From Enterococcus viikkiensis (GTDB lineage: Bacteria; Bacillota; Bacilli; Lactobacillales; Enterococcaceae): 64,000 nt of DNA. Both the position numbers and the translations under genes were made by a program. Positions 54,942-63,969 of this stretch are shown here, in pieces (the first letter of the stretch is position 1; every line of letters starts with the position of its first letter). The notes beneath the pieces are model-generated. The model was not told the DNA's origin. It ran no database searches and was given only the letters and a program-made list of their open reading frames with translations. The stretch is taken from contig NZ_BJDW01000010.1 in NCBI RefSeq assembly GCF_005405345.1, positions 54,650 to 118,649 of the forward strand, written 5' to 3'.

Positions 54942-54966
54942 CATTCGTACTATCAATTGTTATATG

Positions 54967-56319
54967 TTAGCTACGTAAGCCTTGAGCTAAATAGAAACTC
55001 AAATTATAGTCCAATGTTGGAAAAGCAAACAAAGTCCGTTGCAACTCTTGAATGGTTAAACCTTGTTCAATAATCGTTGTCAAACCATTAATCACTTCGG
55101 GAGCTTCATTACTGTAGTTAACGGCTCCAGCTAATTTTCCCGCTTTGTCAAAAATGAGTTTCATTGAGGCATCTTTTTCATTCATTGCTTTGTAATCCCA
55201 TGAATTTGCTAAGTCAATTGTCTTAATTTGATACTCTGCAGGATGTTCCATAGCGTAGTCTGTTGTTACACCTACTTGCGCGATCCGTGGCAGCGTAAAC
55301 GCTGCCGTAGCAACTACTGGATAATTAATTGCTTCATCTGTTACTCCCAAAAACAGTTGTGTCAAATAGCGAGCTTCAAAAGCTGCAACAGGTGTCAATT
55401 TTGGTTGCTTTTTACTAATAATATCACCACTGGCATAGATATTTTCAACGGAAGTTTGAAGATGATCGTTTACGGATATCCCACCACGATCATAGTCAAT
55501 ACCGGCTTTATCCAAACCTAGATTTTCCACGTTTGGAATTCGTCCAGTCGCATCTAACACATAATTAGTTGTGAATTCAGTTCCTTTGTTTGTTGTTACG
55601 GTATATTGTGTTCCCGTTTTTTCAACTTTGCTAAGCCCTTCTCCGAAATAAAAGGTTACGCCACTTGATTGCATTTTTTCTACTAATTTATTGGCATACT
55701 CCGCATCAAATCCATTTAATGCTCTTGGAGCAAATTCAATGATTGAAACATCAGCTCCGGCAGCATTTGCAATTGAGGCCAGTTCCATTGAGACATAACC
55801 CGCGCCAATGAATGCAATTGATTCCGGCATTTGTGGCAAATCTAAAAAGTCTGTACTATCGTGCATCAGTTCTTTACCAGGAACATTTAAACGAGCAGGA
55901 CGTTGCCCGCTAGCAATAACTATTTTCGTTGCAGTATACTCTTTTTTTTCAACAACAATTGTCTTACTATCTCGAAATTCACCATGACCAAAAATAAATT
56001 TGATACCCGAATGTTCAAGCATTGCCTGCATCTGTCCACTCAATGGATCGATTACTGCATGTTTATGAGCCATTAAGTGTTCCCAGTTAATCCTTGCGTC
56101 AGTAGTCTCTAATCCGATTTCGTCAAATTGTTCAATTTCAGCTAATAATTTAACTGGACCATCCAGTAAACCTTTAGCATCACAGCCAAAATTAGTGCAA
56201 ACACCAGCTACAGTTCCTTCCTCAATGATTCCAACTTTCTTTCCTTGCATCGCTAAAGGTAAAGCCGCATTCCAAGCCGCTTGACCACTCCCGATAAATA
56301 AAACATCAAATTTCTCCAT
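54967..56319 (-). CDS. Pyridine nucleotide-disulfide oxidoreductase (class I, glutathione/mercuric reductase-like)
   Basis: A 450-residue FAD enzyme. FIGSGQAAWNAA (FAD), the redox-active pair Cys41/Cys46 in GVCTNFGC, GAGYVSMELASIANAAG (NAD(P)H) and YASGDI mark the family. The C-terminal dimerisation domain lacks the HP(T/S)xxE base seen in lipoamide dehydrogenase (here TLFAFPTLDYN), so it is not a standard Lpd. Its promoter holds a 20-bp site shared with an OhrR-like regulator, suggesting a thiol or peroxide stress role. Confidence 0.88.
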   Translation of the reverse strand: MEKFDVLFIGSGQAAWNAALPLAMQGKKVGIIEEGTVAGVCTNFGCDAKGLLDGPVKLLAEIEQFDEIGLETTDARINWEHLMAHKHAVIDPLSGQMQAMLEHSGIKFIFGHGEFRDSKTIVVEKKEYTATKIVIASGQRPARLNVPGKELMHDSTDFLDLPQMPESIAFIGAGYVSMELASIANAAGADVSIIEFAPRALNGFDAEYANKLVEKMQSSGVTFYFGEGLSKVEKTGTQYTVTTNKGTEFTTNYVLDATGRIPNVENLGLDKAGIDYDRGGISVNDHLQTSVENIYASGDIISKKQPKLTPVAAFEARYLTQLFLGVTDEAINYPVVATAAFTLPRIAQVGVTTDYAMEHPAEYQIKTIDLANSWDYKAMNEKDASMKLIFDKAGKLAGAVNYSNEAPEVINGLTTIIEQGLTIQELQRTLFAFPTLDYNLSFYLAQGLRS

Positions 56320-56340
56320 GAATAATACTCCCTTCCTCTT

Positions 56341-56360
56341 ATCAGTCGCACGCGATTAAT
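56341..56360 (-). promoter_or_regulatory. OhrR-like operator, site 1
   Basis: On the minus strand ATTAATCGCGTGCGACTGAT, 22 bp upstream of the oxidoreductase start. It matches site 2 at 18 of 20 positions. Confidence 0.6.
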
Positions 56361-56391
56361 TATTGTGAAAACAAGTACCTTTTTCAAGGTA

Positions 56392-56841
56392 CTAATTTTC
56401 TATAAGTCTTTTAAGTTCTTTGTTCATTTTTTGGATAACTTCTAAAGCCTCATTATATTCATTTAAATCTGTTACCATTCGCTTTCCCACACACTCTAGC
56501 ACCGCATTTTGCACATCAGTTTTGCTTTTTTGAGACTTATCAGACAAGTGTACAAGTAATTGTCGTTTGTCTGCTTCAGGCTGTTCTCTAATGATCCAAG
56601 CTTCCTGTTCCAATCGTTTTAGCAATGGTGTTAGTGTATTACTACCTAATGAAAGTCGCTCAGACAATTGTTTTAACGTTTGATGGTCATTTTCCCATAA
56701 AGCCAACAATACAATATATTGAGGGTATGTTAAATTGAAAGGTTTTAACGCTTTTTGATAGAACTTGATAAACAAGCGATTCGTATCATATACAGCAAAA
56801 CATATCTGATTAGCTAGCGTTAGTGAAAAATCATTCTCCAT
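56392..56841 (-). CDS. MarR/OhrR-type peroxide-sensing regulator
   Basis: A 149-residue repressor of the OhrR subgroup. Cys14 lies in QICFAVYDTNRLFIKFYQ, matching the peroxide-reactive Cys15 of B. subtilis OhrR, followed by LTYPQYIVLLALWE and LSLGSNTLTPLLKRLEQEAW (HTH) and REQPEADKRQLLVHL (wing). It lies 72 bp upstream of the disulfide oxidoreductase gene on the same strand. It has its own copy of the shared operator, so it likely controls both. Confidence 0.9.
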   Translation of the reverse strand: MENDFSLTLANQICFAVYDTNRLFIKFYQKALKPFNLTYPQYIVLLALWENDHQTLKQLSERLSLGSNTLTPLLKRLEQEAWIIREQPEADKRQLLVHLSDKSQKSKTDVQNAVLECVGKRMVTDLNEYNEALEVIQKMNKELKRLIEN

Positions 56842-56855
56842 ATTGTTCTCCTTAA

Positions 56856-56875
56856 ATTAATCTCGTGCGATTGAT
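56856..56875 (-). promoter_or_regulatory. OhrR-like operator, site 2
   Basis: Plus strand reads ATTAATCTCGTGCGATTGAT, an imperfect palindrome 15 bp upstream of the regulator start codon. It matches site 1 in front of the oxidoreductase gene. Confidence 0.6.
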
Positions 56876-57111
56876 TTAAGTTTAAATATGGGACTAGAAA
56901 TAGTCAAATGATTTGACTGAAAAAATCTCTTTTTGGGAGCGAGAATTTAAAGTAAGAACAGACTAACAAAATAAAAATAGCCCGCCAAATGCACCTTATG
57001 GTTCTAACAGATAGGCCATTCATTATAAAAATATATTTTTTTAAACCAGCATTTATATTTTATTTGGTTCATCCTCATCGCCCATTTTAGACGAAGAAAC
57101 GTCTGCTCTTT

Positions 57112-57162
57112 GTACCGGTCCTCAAAGATTAGCTTTTTGGCCTAACCTTTGAGGGTTGGTAC
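57112..57162. repeat. 51-bp imperfect inverted repeat
   Basis: GTACC and CCTCAAAGATTAG pair with CTAACCTTTGAGG and GGTAC around a CTTTTTGGC-type loop. There is no T run. It lies 19 bp beyond the stop codon of the sorbosone-dehydrogenase-like gene. The rest of 56876-57181 contains no gene that I can see. Confidence 0.6.
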
Positions 57163-57181
57163 AAATCACAAGTTATTTTAT

Positions 57182-58270
57182 TTAATCCAGTTGTAGGCGA
57201 TATAATTTATCATCATTTTGTTGAGGGCTTCCCCTACCATCACGATTATTGGTTACAAAATACATCATTTCATCCTCTATATAGATATCTCGAATACGAC
57301 CATATTCTGTTAGCAGCTCACTCATTGTATTGGATTCTAAATCAAATTCTAAGACTGCGTTCCCTCTTAATGCTGCTACATATAACGTTTCATCTCGATA
57401 GTCCATGCCAGACGGTGCCCAAGTAGTGTTGCTTCCAGAAGTAACTAGTGGTGCTTCCATTCCCGTTTGCATTTCATTTCCTTCGATTGTTGGCCAACCA
57501 TAATTTTTCCCCGCCTCAATGACATTAATTTCATCGTTGCGACTAGCTCCATGTTCACTAGAATACATTTTCCCAGCTTCATCCCATGCAAGACCTTGTG
57601 CATTCCGATGGCCGTAACTATAAACATAGGAATCTTCAATTGGATTATCTTTGGGGATCGTTCCGTCTAAATTCATTCTTAGTATTTTACCGCCTAACGA
57701 ATTCCTATCTTGTGCAATCTCAGGCTCAGAAGCATCACCCGTAGTAACATAGAGCATATCGTCTGGTCCGATTGCTAAACGCCCTCCATGATGGTGCGTT
57801 CCGCTGGGTATCTCATCTAATAACACCCGCTTCTCCTGCCAATCATCATTTATTAGGTTCAACTCAACAATTCGATTCAAGATATCGTTATTATCTTCAT
57901 AGGTATAATAAGCGATGGCTGTTTGAGAATCTGAAAAATCAGGCATTAAGACAAAGCCTAATAATCCCGCTTCTGAAACAGAAGATAGTTCTTTTTCTAA
58001 AGACATAGACTGTCGCTCTACGTCACCATCGGTTATCTTGGCTACTGTTCCGCCGCGTTCACTTAGATAAAACACGTCATCATCACGTTGAATCGACCAC
58101 GGAACAGCTAAATTCTCCGCCACAGTTTCAATAGATTGATTAGTCGGACCTTCTTCAGTCATAAAGCTGTCCTTTCCTGACTCTCTGATGGCTTCTTCAT
58201 CTTCTGAAATAGGTGCGGCACAACCGCTGAGGAGGAATAATCCGATGAACAATATTACTATTTTTTTCAT
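57182..58270 (-). CDS. PQQ-type sugar (glucose/sorbosone) dehydrogenase-like lipoprotein
   Basis: A 362-residue surface lipoprotein (lipobox LSGC, Cys17) with a six-bladed beta-propeller. NLAVPWSIQRDDDVFYLSER, GTHHHGGRLAIGPDDMLYVT and GHRNAQGLAWD are the conserved sorbosone/YliI-type segments; the His in HHHGGRL is the putative catalytic base. ATG 58270 follows CAGGAG at 8 nt. Enterococci are not known to make PQQ, so the cofactor may come from outside or the protein may not be a dehydrogenase. Confidence 0.88.
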   Translation of the reverse strand: MKKIVILFIGLFLLSGCAAPISEDEEAIRESGKDSFMTEEGPTNQSIETVAENLAVPWSIQRDDDVFYLSERGGTVAKITDGDVERQSMSLEKELSSVSEAGLLGFVLMPDFSDSQTAIAYYTYEDNNDILNRIVELNLINDDWQEKRVLLDEIPSGTHHHGGRLAIGPDDMLYVTTGDASEPEIAQDRNSLGGKILRMNLDGTIPKDNPIEDSYVYSYGHRNAQGLAWDEAGKMYSSEHGASRNDEINVIEAGKNYGWPTIEGNEMQTGMEAPLVTSGSNTTWAPSGMDYRDETLYVAALRGNAVLEFDLESNTMSELLTEYGRIRDIYIEDEMMYFVTNNRDGRGSPQQNDDKLYRLQLD

Positions 58271-58525
58271 ATCTGTCACTCCTGTTTTTAGCTAACTTTC
58301 CGTCGGACTCGGTTTGTTTAGAGAACGCTTTCTAATCCAACGGTAACATCTTGAAATCAAAGAGTAAAAATATGTGCTTAGGTCGTTCAAAATGTTTTTA
58401 ATATGAAAGATCTAGCCAATAGATTTTTACTGTACTTTAGGATAAGAGTAGATTTGAAAAATTATCAGCTTAAATCTTCTCTTCTAATGTTAAAATAATT
58501 GTAAATAAATTATTTTTTGAAAGAA

Positions 58526-58711
58526 GTGAAATATTTGAAAAAGTTGCTTGGGTTTTATCACTATTATTATTACACTGTACTATTTTCTGCATGCGAAAAT
58601 AATTTGTAGATTATGATGAACTACTAACTGAAGACTATGAAATGATGTTTTCTAGTAAAAGATACTATCAGCTATTAAGCAAAAGAATAATTGTTTGTTG
58701 GAGGAAAAAAG
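58526..58711 (+). pseudogene. Frameshifted small lipoprotein or membrane peptide gene
   Basis: GTG 58526 opens VKYLKKLLGFYHYYYYTVLF followed by SAC, a lipobox-like end, then a stop (TAG) after ENNL. One frame over, DYDELLTEDYEMMFSSKRYY continues toward the next gene. The split frame suggests a decayed gene. The rest of 58271-58525 has no gene. Confidence 0.35.
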
Positions 58712-60052
58712 ATGGCAACTTTATTAATGATTGTAGGCTTTTTTGGATTTATTTTTGGTGTAATAAGATTAATTAGAGCGTTTTTTAAGAAATATCCTAA
58801 AAAACCTGAGCTTCTAATTATGCTTGGTACGTTTATTGTTTTTATTGCAGGCGGTATGCTAACTGAGCCATCAGAACATCAGACAGTAGAAACAACTATT
58901 AGCAGTACTCAACAAAGTACAATAAAATCTTCATCAAGATCTTCTGAAAAAAAGAAAGATAACAAAAAATCAATTGATGAAAAGAACAAGCAAAAACAAG
59001 CGCTTCTTTCTTTTAATGATCGAGTAAAACAAGATAATACCAATCTTGTAAATTTGGAATACAGCGGCACTCAAACAATAGAAATAAATGATAATAATCC
59101 AATTTTTTCTAAAGATGATTTATCTTTAGCCAACAAAGCCTGGGAAAAATATGGAGATCTAGATAATCTCAATCGCGCAACTTCTGCTGAAACTATGTTA
59201 AATCAATCAATAATGCCTAAAGCAAAACGTGGGGATATCGCTAATGTTACACCTACAGGGTGGCATAATAAAAAAATTGGCAAAGGTTATCTTTATAATC
59301 GATCTCACTTGATTGGATATGCCCTTTCTGGAGAAAACGACAACTGGAAAAATCTTATCACAGGAACAGCACAGTTAAACAATCCAGAAATGCTTCGTCA
59401 TGAATTGGATATAAAAAATTATCTTGAAAAAAGTAAAGATAATTACGTCCGCTACTCGGTAACACCTGTATTCCGAGGAGAAGAATTACTTGCTCGTGGT
59501 GTACATTTAATGGCCCAATCAATTAAATCTGACGATATAAAGTTTAATATCTATATTTTCAATGTACAAGAGGATGTCACTTTAAATTATTCAGACGGAA
59601 CAAGTCAAACTAAAAATGAGCTTCTGGCAATTCAGCGAAAAGAAGAAGAAAAGAAAAAAGCTGAAATTAGAGCTCAGCAAGCAGCTCAGCAAAAAGAAGA
59701 AGAAAAAAGAAATGCTGAAATTGAAGCCCAACAAGTTGCGCAACAGAAAGAAAAAGAAAAAAGAAATGCTGAAATTAGAGCTCAACAAGCAGCTCAAGAA
59801 CAGAAACAAATTGAAGCTCAAAAGCAAGCTGAAGCGGCTCAAAGTGCAGCAAATGAACAACCAAATCCACCAGCTGTAGCAAATGGGCCAGAATATGTTG
59901 ACGCTAACGGAAACGGATTAATTAAAGGATCTAGTAATAAAATTTATCATATTCCAGGTAGCAGATATTACAATAAAACAACCAACCCTGAAGCTTGGTT
60001 TAAAACAGTTTCAGAAGCAGAACAAGCTGGATATCGGGCACCAAGAAATTAA
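58712..60052 (+). CDS. Membrane-anchored DNA/RNA non-specific endonuclease with coiled-coil repeats
   Basis: A 446-residue protein with two N-terminal membrane helices (about 2-22, 35-50), a Ser/Lys linker, a nuclease domain of the EndA/streptodornase type (about 120-300; [30 protein letters not shown] with catalytic His, NNPEMLRHE), three 18-residue coiled-coil repeats of the [11 protein letters not shown] kind (about 310-365), and a C-terminal domain ([20 protein letters not shown]) found in several secreted nucleases. ATG 58712 follows TTGGAGG. A role in DNA degradation or uptake at the cell surface is likely. Confidence 0.88.
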   Translation: MATLLMIVGFFGFIFGVIRLIRAFFKKYPKKPELLIMLGTFIVFIAGGMLTEPSEHQTVETTISSTQQSTIKSSSRSSEKKKDNKKSIDEKNKQKQALLSFNDRVKQDNTNLVNLEYSGTQTIEINDNNPIFSKDDLSLANKAWEKYGDLDNLNRATSAETMLNQSIMPKAKRGDIANVTPTGWHNKKIGKGYLYNRSHLIGYALSGENDNWKNLITGTAQLNNPEMLRHELDIKNYLEKSKDNYVRYSVTPVFRGEELLARGVHLMAQSIKSDDIKFNIYIFNVQEDVTLNYSDGTSQTKNELLAIQRKEEEKKKAEIRAQQAAQQKEEEKRNAEIEAQQVAQQKEKEKRNAEIRAQQAAQEQKQIEAQKQAEAAQSAANEQPNPPAVANGPEYVDANGNGLIKGSSNKIYHIPGSRYYNKTTNPEAWFKTVSEAEQAGYRAPRN

Positions 60053-60067
60053 CTATCCTCTCCCCTA

Positions 60068-60105
60068 CTGGCGACGCCGGTTCGATTCCAGCATGGGGAA
60101 TACTT
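60068..60105 (+). other. tRNA 3'-end-like fragment
   Basis: CGCCGGTTCGATTCCAGCAT followed by GGGGA resembles a T arm and acceptor 3' strand. No complete cloverleaf can be drawn, so this is at most a remnant, perhaps of an integration site. Confidence 0.3.
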
Positions 60106-60179
60106 TTTATGAAAGTTATCTATCTGAAAGATGAGTTACTTGTTCATTTCAAAAACTTACAACGAGTTACCGATTCAAA

Positions 60180-60229
60180 AAATAAAAAATGCCTACCAAT
60201 TCCAACTAACGTTGGCATATGGTAGGCAA
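60180..60229 (-). terminator. Terminator after lepA
   Basis: Minus-strand stem TGCCTACCA..GCCAAC / GTTGG..TGGTAGGCA followed by a T-rich run. Confidence 0.85.
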
Positions 60230-60276
60230 ATCTATGAAATATAGTTCAATTTAGCGATATGTTTTCAAACAAGCCC

Positions 60277-62115
60277 TTATTTCTTCTTAGGCTCGTCCTC
60301 GTCCATTTTCAACACTGCCATGAAGGCTTCTTGCGGTACTTCTACTGAACCGATTTGCTTCATCCGTTTTTTACCTTCTTTTTGTTTCTCTAATAATTTA
60401 CGTTTACGAGAAACATCTCCTCCATAACATTTAGCCAATACATTCTTGCGCAAAGCTTTGATGTCAGTCCGGGCAACAATTTTTGTACCGATGGTTGCTT
60501 GGATTGGGACTTCGAATTGTTGGCGGGGAATTAGTTTTCTCAATTTATCGACGATTAAGCGACCGCGTTCTTGTGCGAACTCACGGTGAACGATGAAGCT
60601 TAGGGCATCGACTTTTTCCGCATTCAATAAGATATCCATTTTAACGAGGCGGCTTTCACGATAATCAGCTAGTTCGTAATCTAGTGATGCATACCCCTTA
60701 GTACTTGATTTCAGTTTATCGAAGAAATCAAAAACGATCTCAGATAACGGGATATGATACACCACGTTCACGCGATAATCATCTAGATAATCCATTGTAA
60801 TGAACTCTCCGCGCTTACGTTGAGACAATTCCATCACTGCACCAACATATTCGTTTGGCACCATGATATTGGCTTTAACGTAAGGCTCCTCAACATTTTG
60901 AATTTTAGATGGATCAGGAAAGTCGGAAGGATTGTCTACAACAATTTGCGTACCGTCGGTCAAATTAACATGATAGATAACCGATGGCGCTGTCGTGATC
61001 AATTCCAAATTAAATTCCCGTTCCAAACGTTCTTGAACCACATCCATATGCAACAAACCTAGGAATCCGCAACGGAATCCGAAGCCTAAAGCTTGAGACG
61101 TTTCTGGTTCAAACTGTAATGCAGCATCGTTTAATTGTAATTTTTCCAATGCTTCTCGCAAGTCGTTATAACGAGACGTATCGATCGGATACAGCCCACA
61201 AAAGACCATTGGGTTCATTTTACGATAGCCTGCTAGAGATTCTTCTGCAGGGTTATTCGCAAGTGTCACGGTATCCCCTACTCGGGTGTCCTGAACTGAT
61301 TTGATGCTGGCAGTGATATAACCAACGTCACCGACCATCAAATAATCTCGTTGGACCGCTTTTGGTGAAAAGACGCCGACTTCGGTTACATCGAAGGTTT
61401 TACCATTACTCATTAATTGGATCTTATCTCCTGGACGAACGATCCCATCAGTAATTCGTACATTTAGCACGACACCGCGATAACTGTCGTAAATCGAGTC
61501 GAAAATCAGAGCTTTTAATGGTGCTTCCAAATCACCCGTTGGCGCAGGCACATTGGTTACAATCTGTTCTAAAATCTCACTGATACCAATGCCCGTTTTG
61601 GCACTGGCAAGCACTGCATCTTCCGCGTCAATCCCGATGACGTCTTCAATTTCTTTTCGAACCCGCTCTGGATCAGCCGCTGGTAAATCGATTTTATTGA
61701 TTACAGGTAAAATTTCAAGATCATTGTCTAAGGCTAAATAAACGTTTGCCAAAGTTTGTGCTTCAATTCCTTGTGCTGCATCGACAACTAAGACTGCCCC
61801 TTCACAGGCCGCTAAGCTTCGTGACACTTCATAGGTGAAATCGACGTGCCCTGGCGTGTCGATCAAATGAAAAATATATGTTTGGCCATCATTGGCCGTA
61901 TAGTGTAATTCTACCGCGTTCAGCTTGATCGTAATGCCACGTTCACGTTCAAGGTCCATAGAGTCTAGTAATTGCTCTTGCATTTCACGGGAACTAACAG
62001 TATTCGTTTGTTCTAAGATCCGGTCAGCCAATGTCGACTTTCCGTGGTCAATATGAGCGATGATGGAAAAATTCCGGATCATCTTCTGGCGTTTCTGCAT
62101 TTCTTCTATATTCAT
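60277..62115 (-). CDS. lepA: Elongation factor 4 (LepA)
   Basis: Translational GTPase that back-translocates or rescues ribosomes. The G domain shows [15 protein letters not shown] (P-loop, near 20), DTPGHVDF (near 85) and [10 protein letters not shown] (near 140). Domains II, III and V follow, and the LepA-specific C-terminal domain (about 500-612) contains [26 protein letters not shown]. At 612 residues it is full length. It stands alone in this window. Confidence 0.96.
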   Translation of the reverse strand: MNIEEMQKRQKMIRNFSIIAHIDHGKSTLADRILEQTNTVSSREMQEQLLDSMDLERERGITIKLNAVELHYTANDGQTYIFHLIDTPGHVDFTYEVSRSLAACEGAVLVVDAAQGIEAQTLANVYLALDNDLEILPVINKIDLPAADPERVRKEIEDVIGIDAEDAVLASAKTGIGISEILEQIVTNVPAPTGDLEAPLKALIFDSIYDSYRGVVLNVRITDGIVRPGDKIQLMSNGKTFDVTEVGVFSPKAVQRDYLMVGDVGYITASIKSVQDTRVGDTVTLANNPAEESLAGYRKMNPMVFCGLYPIDTSRYNDLREALEKLQLNDAALQFEPETSQALGFGFRCGFLGLLHMDVVQERLEREFNLELITTAPSVIYHVNLTDGTQIVVDNPSDFPDPSKIQNVEEPYVKANIMVPNEYVGAVMELSQRKRGEFITMDYLDDYRVNVVYHIPLSEIVFDFFDKLKSSTKGYASLDYELADYRESRLVKMDILLNAEKVDALSFIVHREFAQERGRLIVDKLRKLIPRQQFEVPIQATIGTKIVARTDIKALRKNVLAKCYGGDVSRKRKLLEKQKEGKKRMKQIGSVEVPQEAFMAVLKMDEDEPKKK

Positions 62116-62327
62116 GAAAGTTCCTCATTTCTTTTAATCAGCACTGTCAATTATACCAACGTTTTCAATAGAAAAAAAGTCTTTTCCCCTTTTTCCCAAC
62201 GTCTATAAGAGAATTATTAAAGGCCTTTTGCTATACTGGGAATGAGAAGAATTTTTTCTGCCTTGTTTATATTGAATATCATAGAGTTACAGGAAAAATT
62301 TCAGATTAATGTTTAGGAGTTGAAAAA

Positions 62328-63545
62328 ATGGATAGTGACTTTAAGCAGCAGCTAATCTTACAACCGGTCGGTGAAGAACACTTAGCGCAATATGATGAAT
62401 TATTGAGTTACGTGTTTCAAGTTACCGAAAGCGACATTGAGAATAGCGGCTATGAAAACAAACGAGAAATGGTCCGGGCAAAGAAACCGGTCTTAGAACA
62501 GTCAAAAGTTTTCGGCTGGTTTCATGATGAAAAACTGATTTCTCAGATTGCCATCTACCCTTGCGAAGTAAATATTCACGGCAAGCTTTTTCAAATGGGG
62601 GGCGTGACGGGCGTCGGCACTTATCCTGAGTATGCCAATCATGGCTTAATGAAAGATTTGATCAAAAAGGCCTTAGTGCAAATGCGAGAAGACCACCAAT
62701 GGATTTCCTATTTGTATCCTTACAATATACCCTACTATCGCCGCAAAGGCTGGGAAATCATGTCTGACAAACTCAGTTTTAAGATTAAGGATACCCAGCT
62801 GCCAAAGCAAGTGGAACTGCCAGGCATCGTAGAACGCAGAGAAGTGGATGATCCTGATGTCTATCAAGTCTATCACGAGTTCGCCTTGAATAATCACGGC
62901 GCCATGATTCGCAAAGAGTTGAATTGGGAAGAGTATTGGCGCTTCGAAAATGAAGAAGAACGGACTGCGGCGATTTATTATGACGCGAACCACAAGCCCA
63001 CCGGTGTTCTTTTTTATTGGATCTCAGATGAGGTTTTCCATATTAAAGAAATGTTTTATTTGAATCAAGAGGCACGCAATGGGTTATGGAATTTTATCAG
63101 CGCCCATTTTTCAATGATCTATTGGGTCAAAGGCGATATTTTCAAAAATGAACCTCTTTCTTTCTTACTTGATGACAGCGAGATTACTGAAACCATCGAA
63201 CCCTTCTTTATGGCACGAATCGTTGACGTGAAACAGTTTCTCTTAGAATACCCCTTTGAAAAACCAGTGGATCCCTTCTATTTTGTGATTGAAGATCCCA
63301 TCGCAGAATGGAACAACGGGATTTTCGCCCTTAGCTGGGATGAAACTGGTAAATTACGTATTTCTGATCAGCCAACCGGCAAACGGATCAGTATGAATAT
63401 CCAAACATTAACTTGTCTGCTAATGAATTACCGCCGAGCGGCCTATCTTGCCCGCATCGAACGGTTAGAGGCTGACAAAAAAGCGATTGAATTATTAGAA
63501 ACGACAATTCCAGATATGGAGGCTTATTTTAGTGACTACTTCTAA
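62328..63545 (+). CDS. Eis-family GNAT N-acetyltransferase
   Basis: A 405-residue protein with two N-terminal GNAT domains (about 1-275) and a C-terminal SCP2-like domain (about 295-400). GGVTGVGTYPEYANHGLMKDL is the acetyl-CoA-binding loop, with SYLYPYNIPYYRRKGWE in the Eis-type catalytic region. The final residue is the Phe of YFSDYF, whose C-terminal carboxylate is catalytic in Eis. Eis acetylates amines including aminoglycosides; whether this one confers resistance is unknown. GGAG precedes the ATG. It overlaps the next gene by 14 bp. Confidence 0.88.
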   Translation: MDSDFKQQLILQPVGEEHLAQYDELLSYVFQVTESDIENSGYENKREMVRAKKPVLEQSKVFGWFHDEKLISQIAIYPCEVNIHGKLFQMGGVTGVGTYPEYANHGLMKDLIKKALVQMREDHQWISYLYPYNIPYYRRKGWEIMSDKLSFKIKDTQLPKQVELPGIVERREVDDPDVYQVYHEFALNNHGAMIRKELNWEEYWRFENEEERTAAIYYDANHKPTGVLFYWISDEVFHIKEMFYLNQEARNGLWNFISAHFSMIYWVKGDIFKNEPLSFLLDDSEITETIEPFFMARIVDVKQFLLEYPFEKPVDPFYFVIEDPIAEWNNGIFALSWDETGKLRISDQPTGKRISMNIQTLTCLLMNYRRAAYLARIERLEADKKAIELLETTIPDMEAYFSDYF

Positions 63546-63969
63546 ACATATTTATTTTGCAGCGCCTTTATTTGCGCAAAGTGATTTACTTTATAATCAA
63601 CATTTAGTGAAAAGGATTCGTGAACTTTCGTCAGCGTTAAGCATTTACTTGCCCCAAGAAAATGCCGGGATTAACGATAAATCTGCTTATGCCGACAGTA
63701 AAATGATTGCACTGGCCGACACTGAGGAAGTCCTTAAAAGTGACTTGATGATTGCCCTGCTGGATGGCTTGACCATTGATGCCGGTGTCGCTTCTGAGAT
63801 CGGCGTTGCCTATGCCAAAGGAATCCCCATCATTGGTTTATACACCGATTCCCGTCAACAAGGTGCGGATAATCAACAAAAATTAATGGCGTTACAAACA
63901 CCAGCGGAAAATCAATTTCATTATCTTAATTGTCAAATTAAGTTAGACAAATCATCAATACTTACGTAA
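63532..63969 (+). CDS. Nucleoside 2-deoxyribosyltransferase
   Basis: Transfers deoxyribose between nucleobases for salvage. The 145-residue product has IYFAAPLFAQSDLLYN at the start, an Asp pair in SDLMIALLDGLTIDAGVASEIGVAYAKG (catalytic Glu in ASEIG) and GLYTDSRQ near the end. Length is near the usual 150-165. The start is GTG 63532, preceded by GGAGG inside the Eis-like gene, so the two are translationally coupled. The stop is 31 bp before the window end. Confidence 0.88.
   Translation: MTTSKHIYFAAPLFAQSDLLYNQHLVKRIRELSSALSIYLPQENAGINDKSAYADSKMIALADTEEVLKSDLMIALLDGLTIDAGVASEIGVAYAKGIPIIGLYTDSRQQGADNQQKLMALQTPAENQFHYLNCQIKLDKSSILT

Noticed and set aside
59591..59860. Minus-strand open frame rich in Phe and Leu
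   Set aside because: It is the complement of the Lys/Glu/Gln coiled-coil repeats of the nuclease gene, without a ribosome site.
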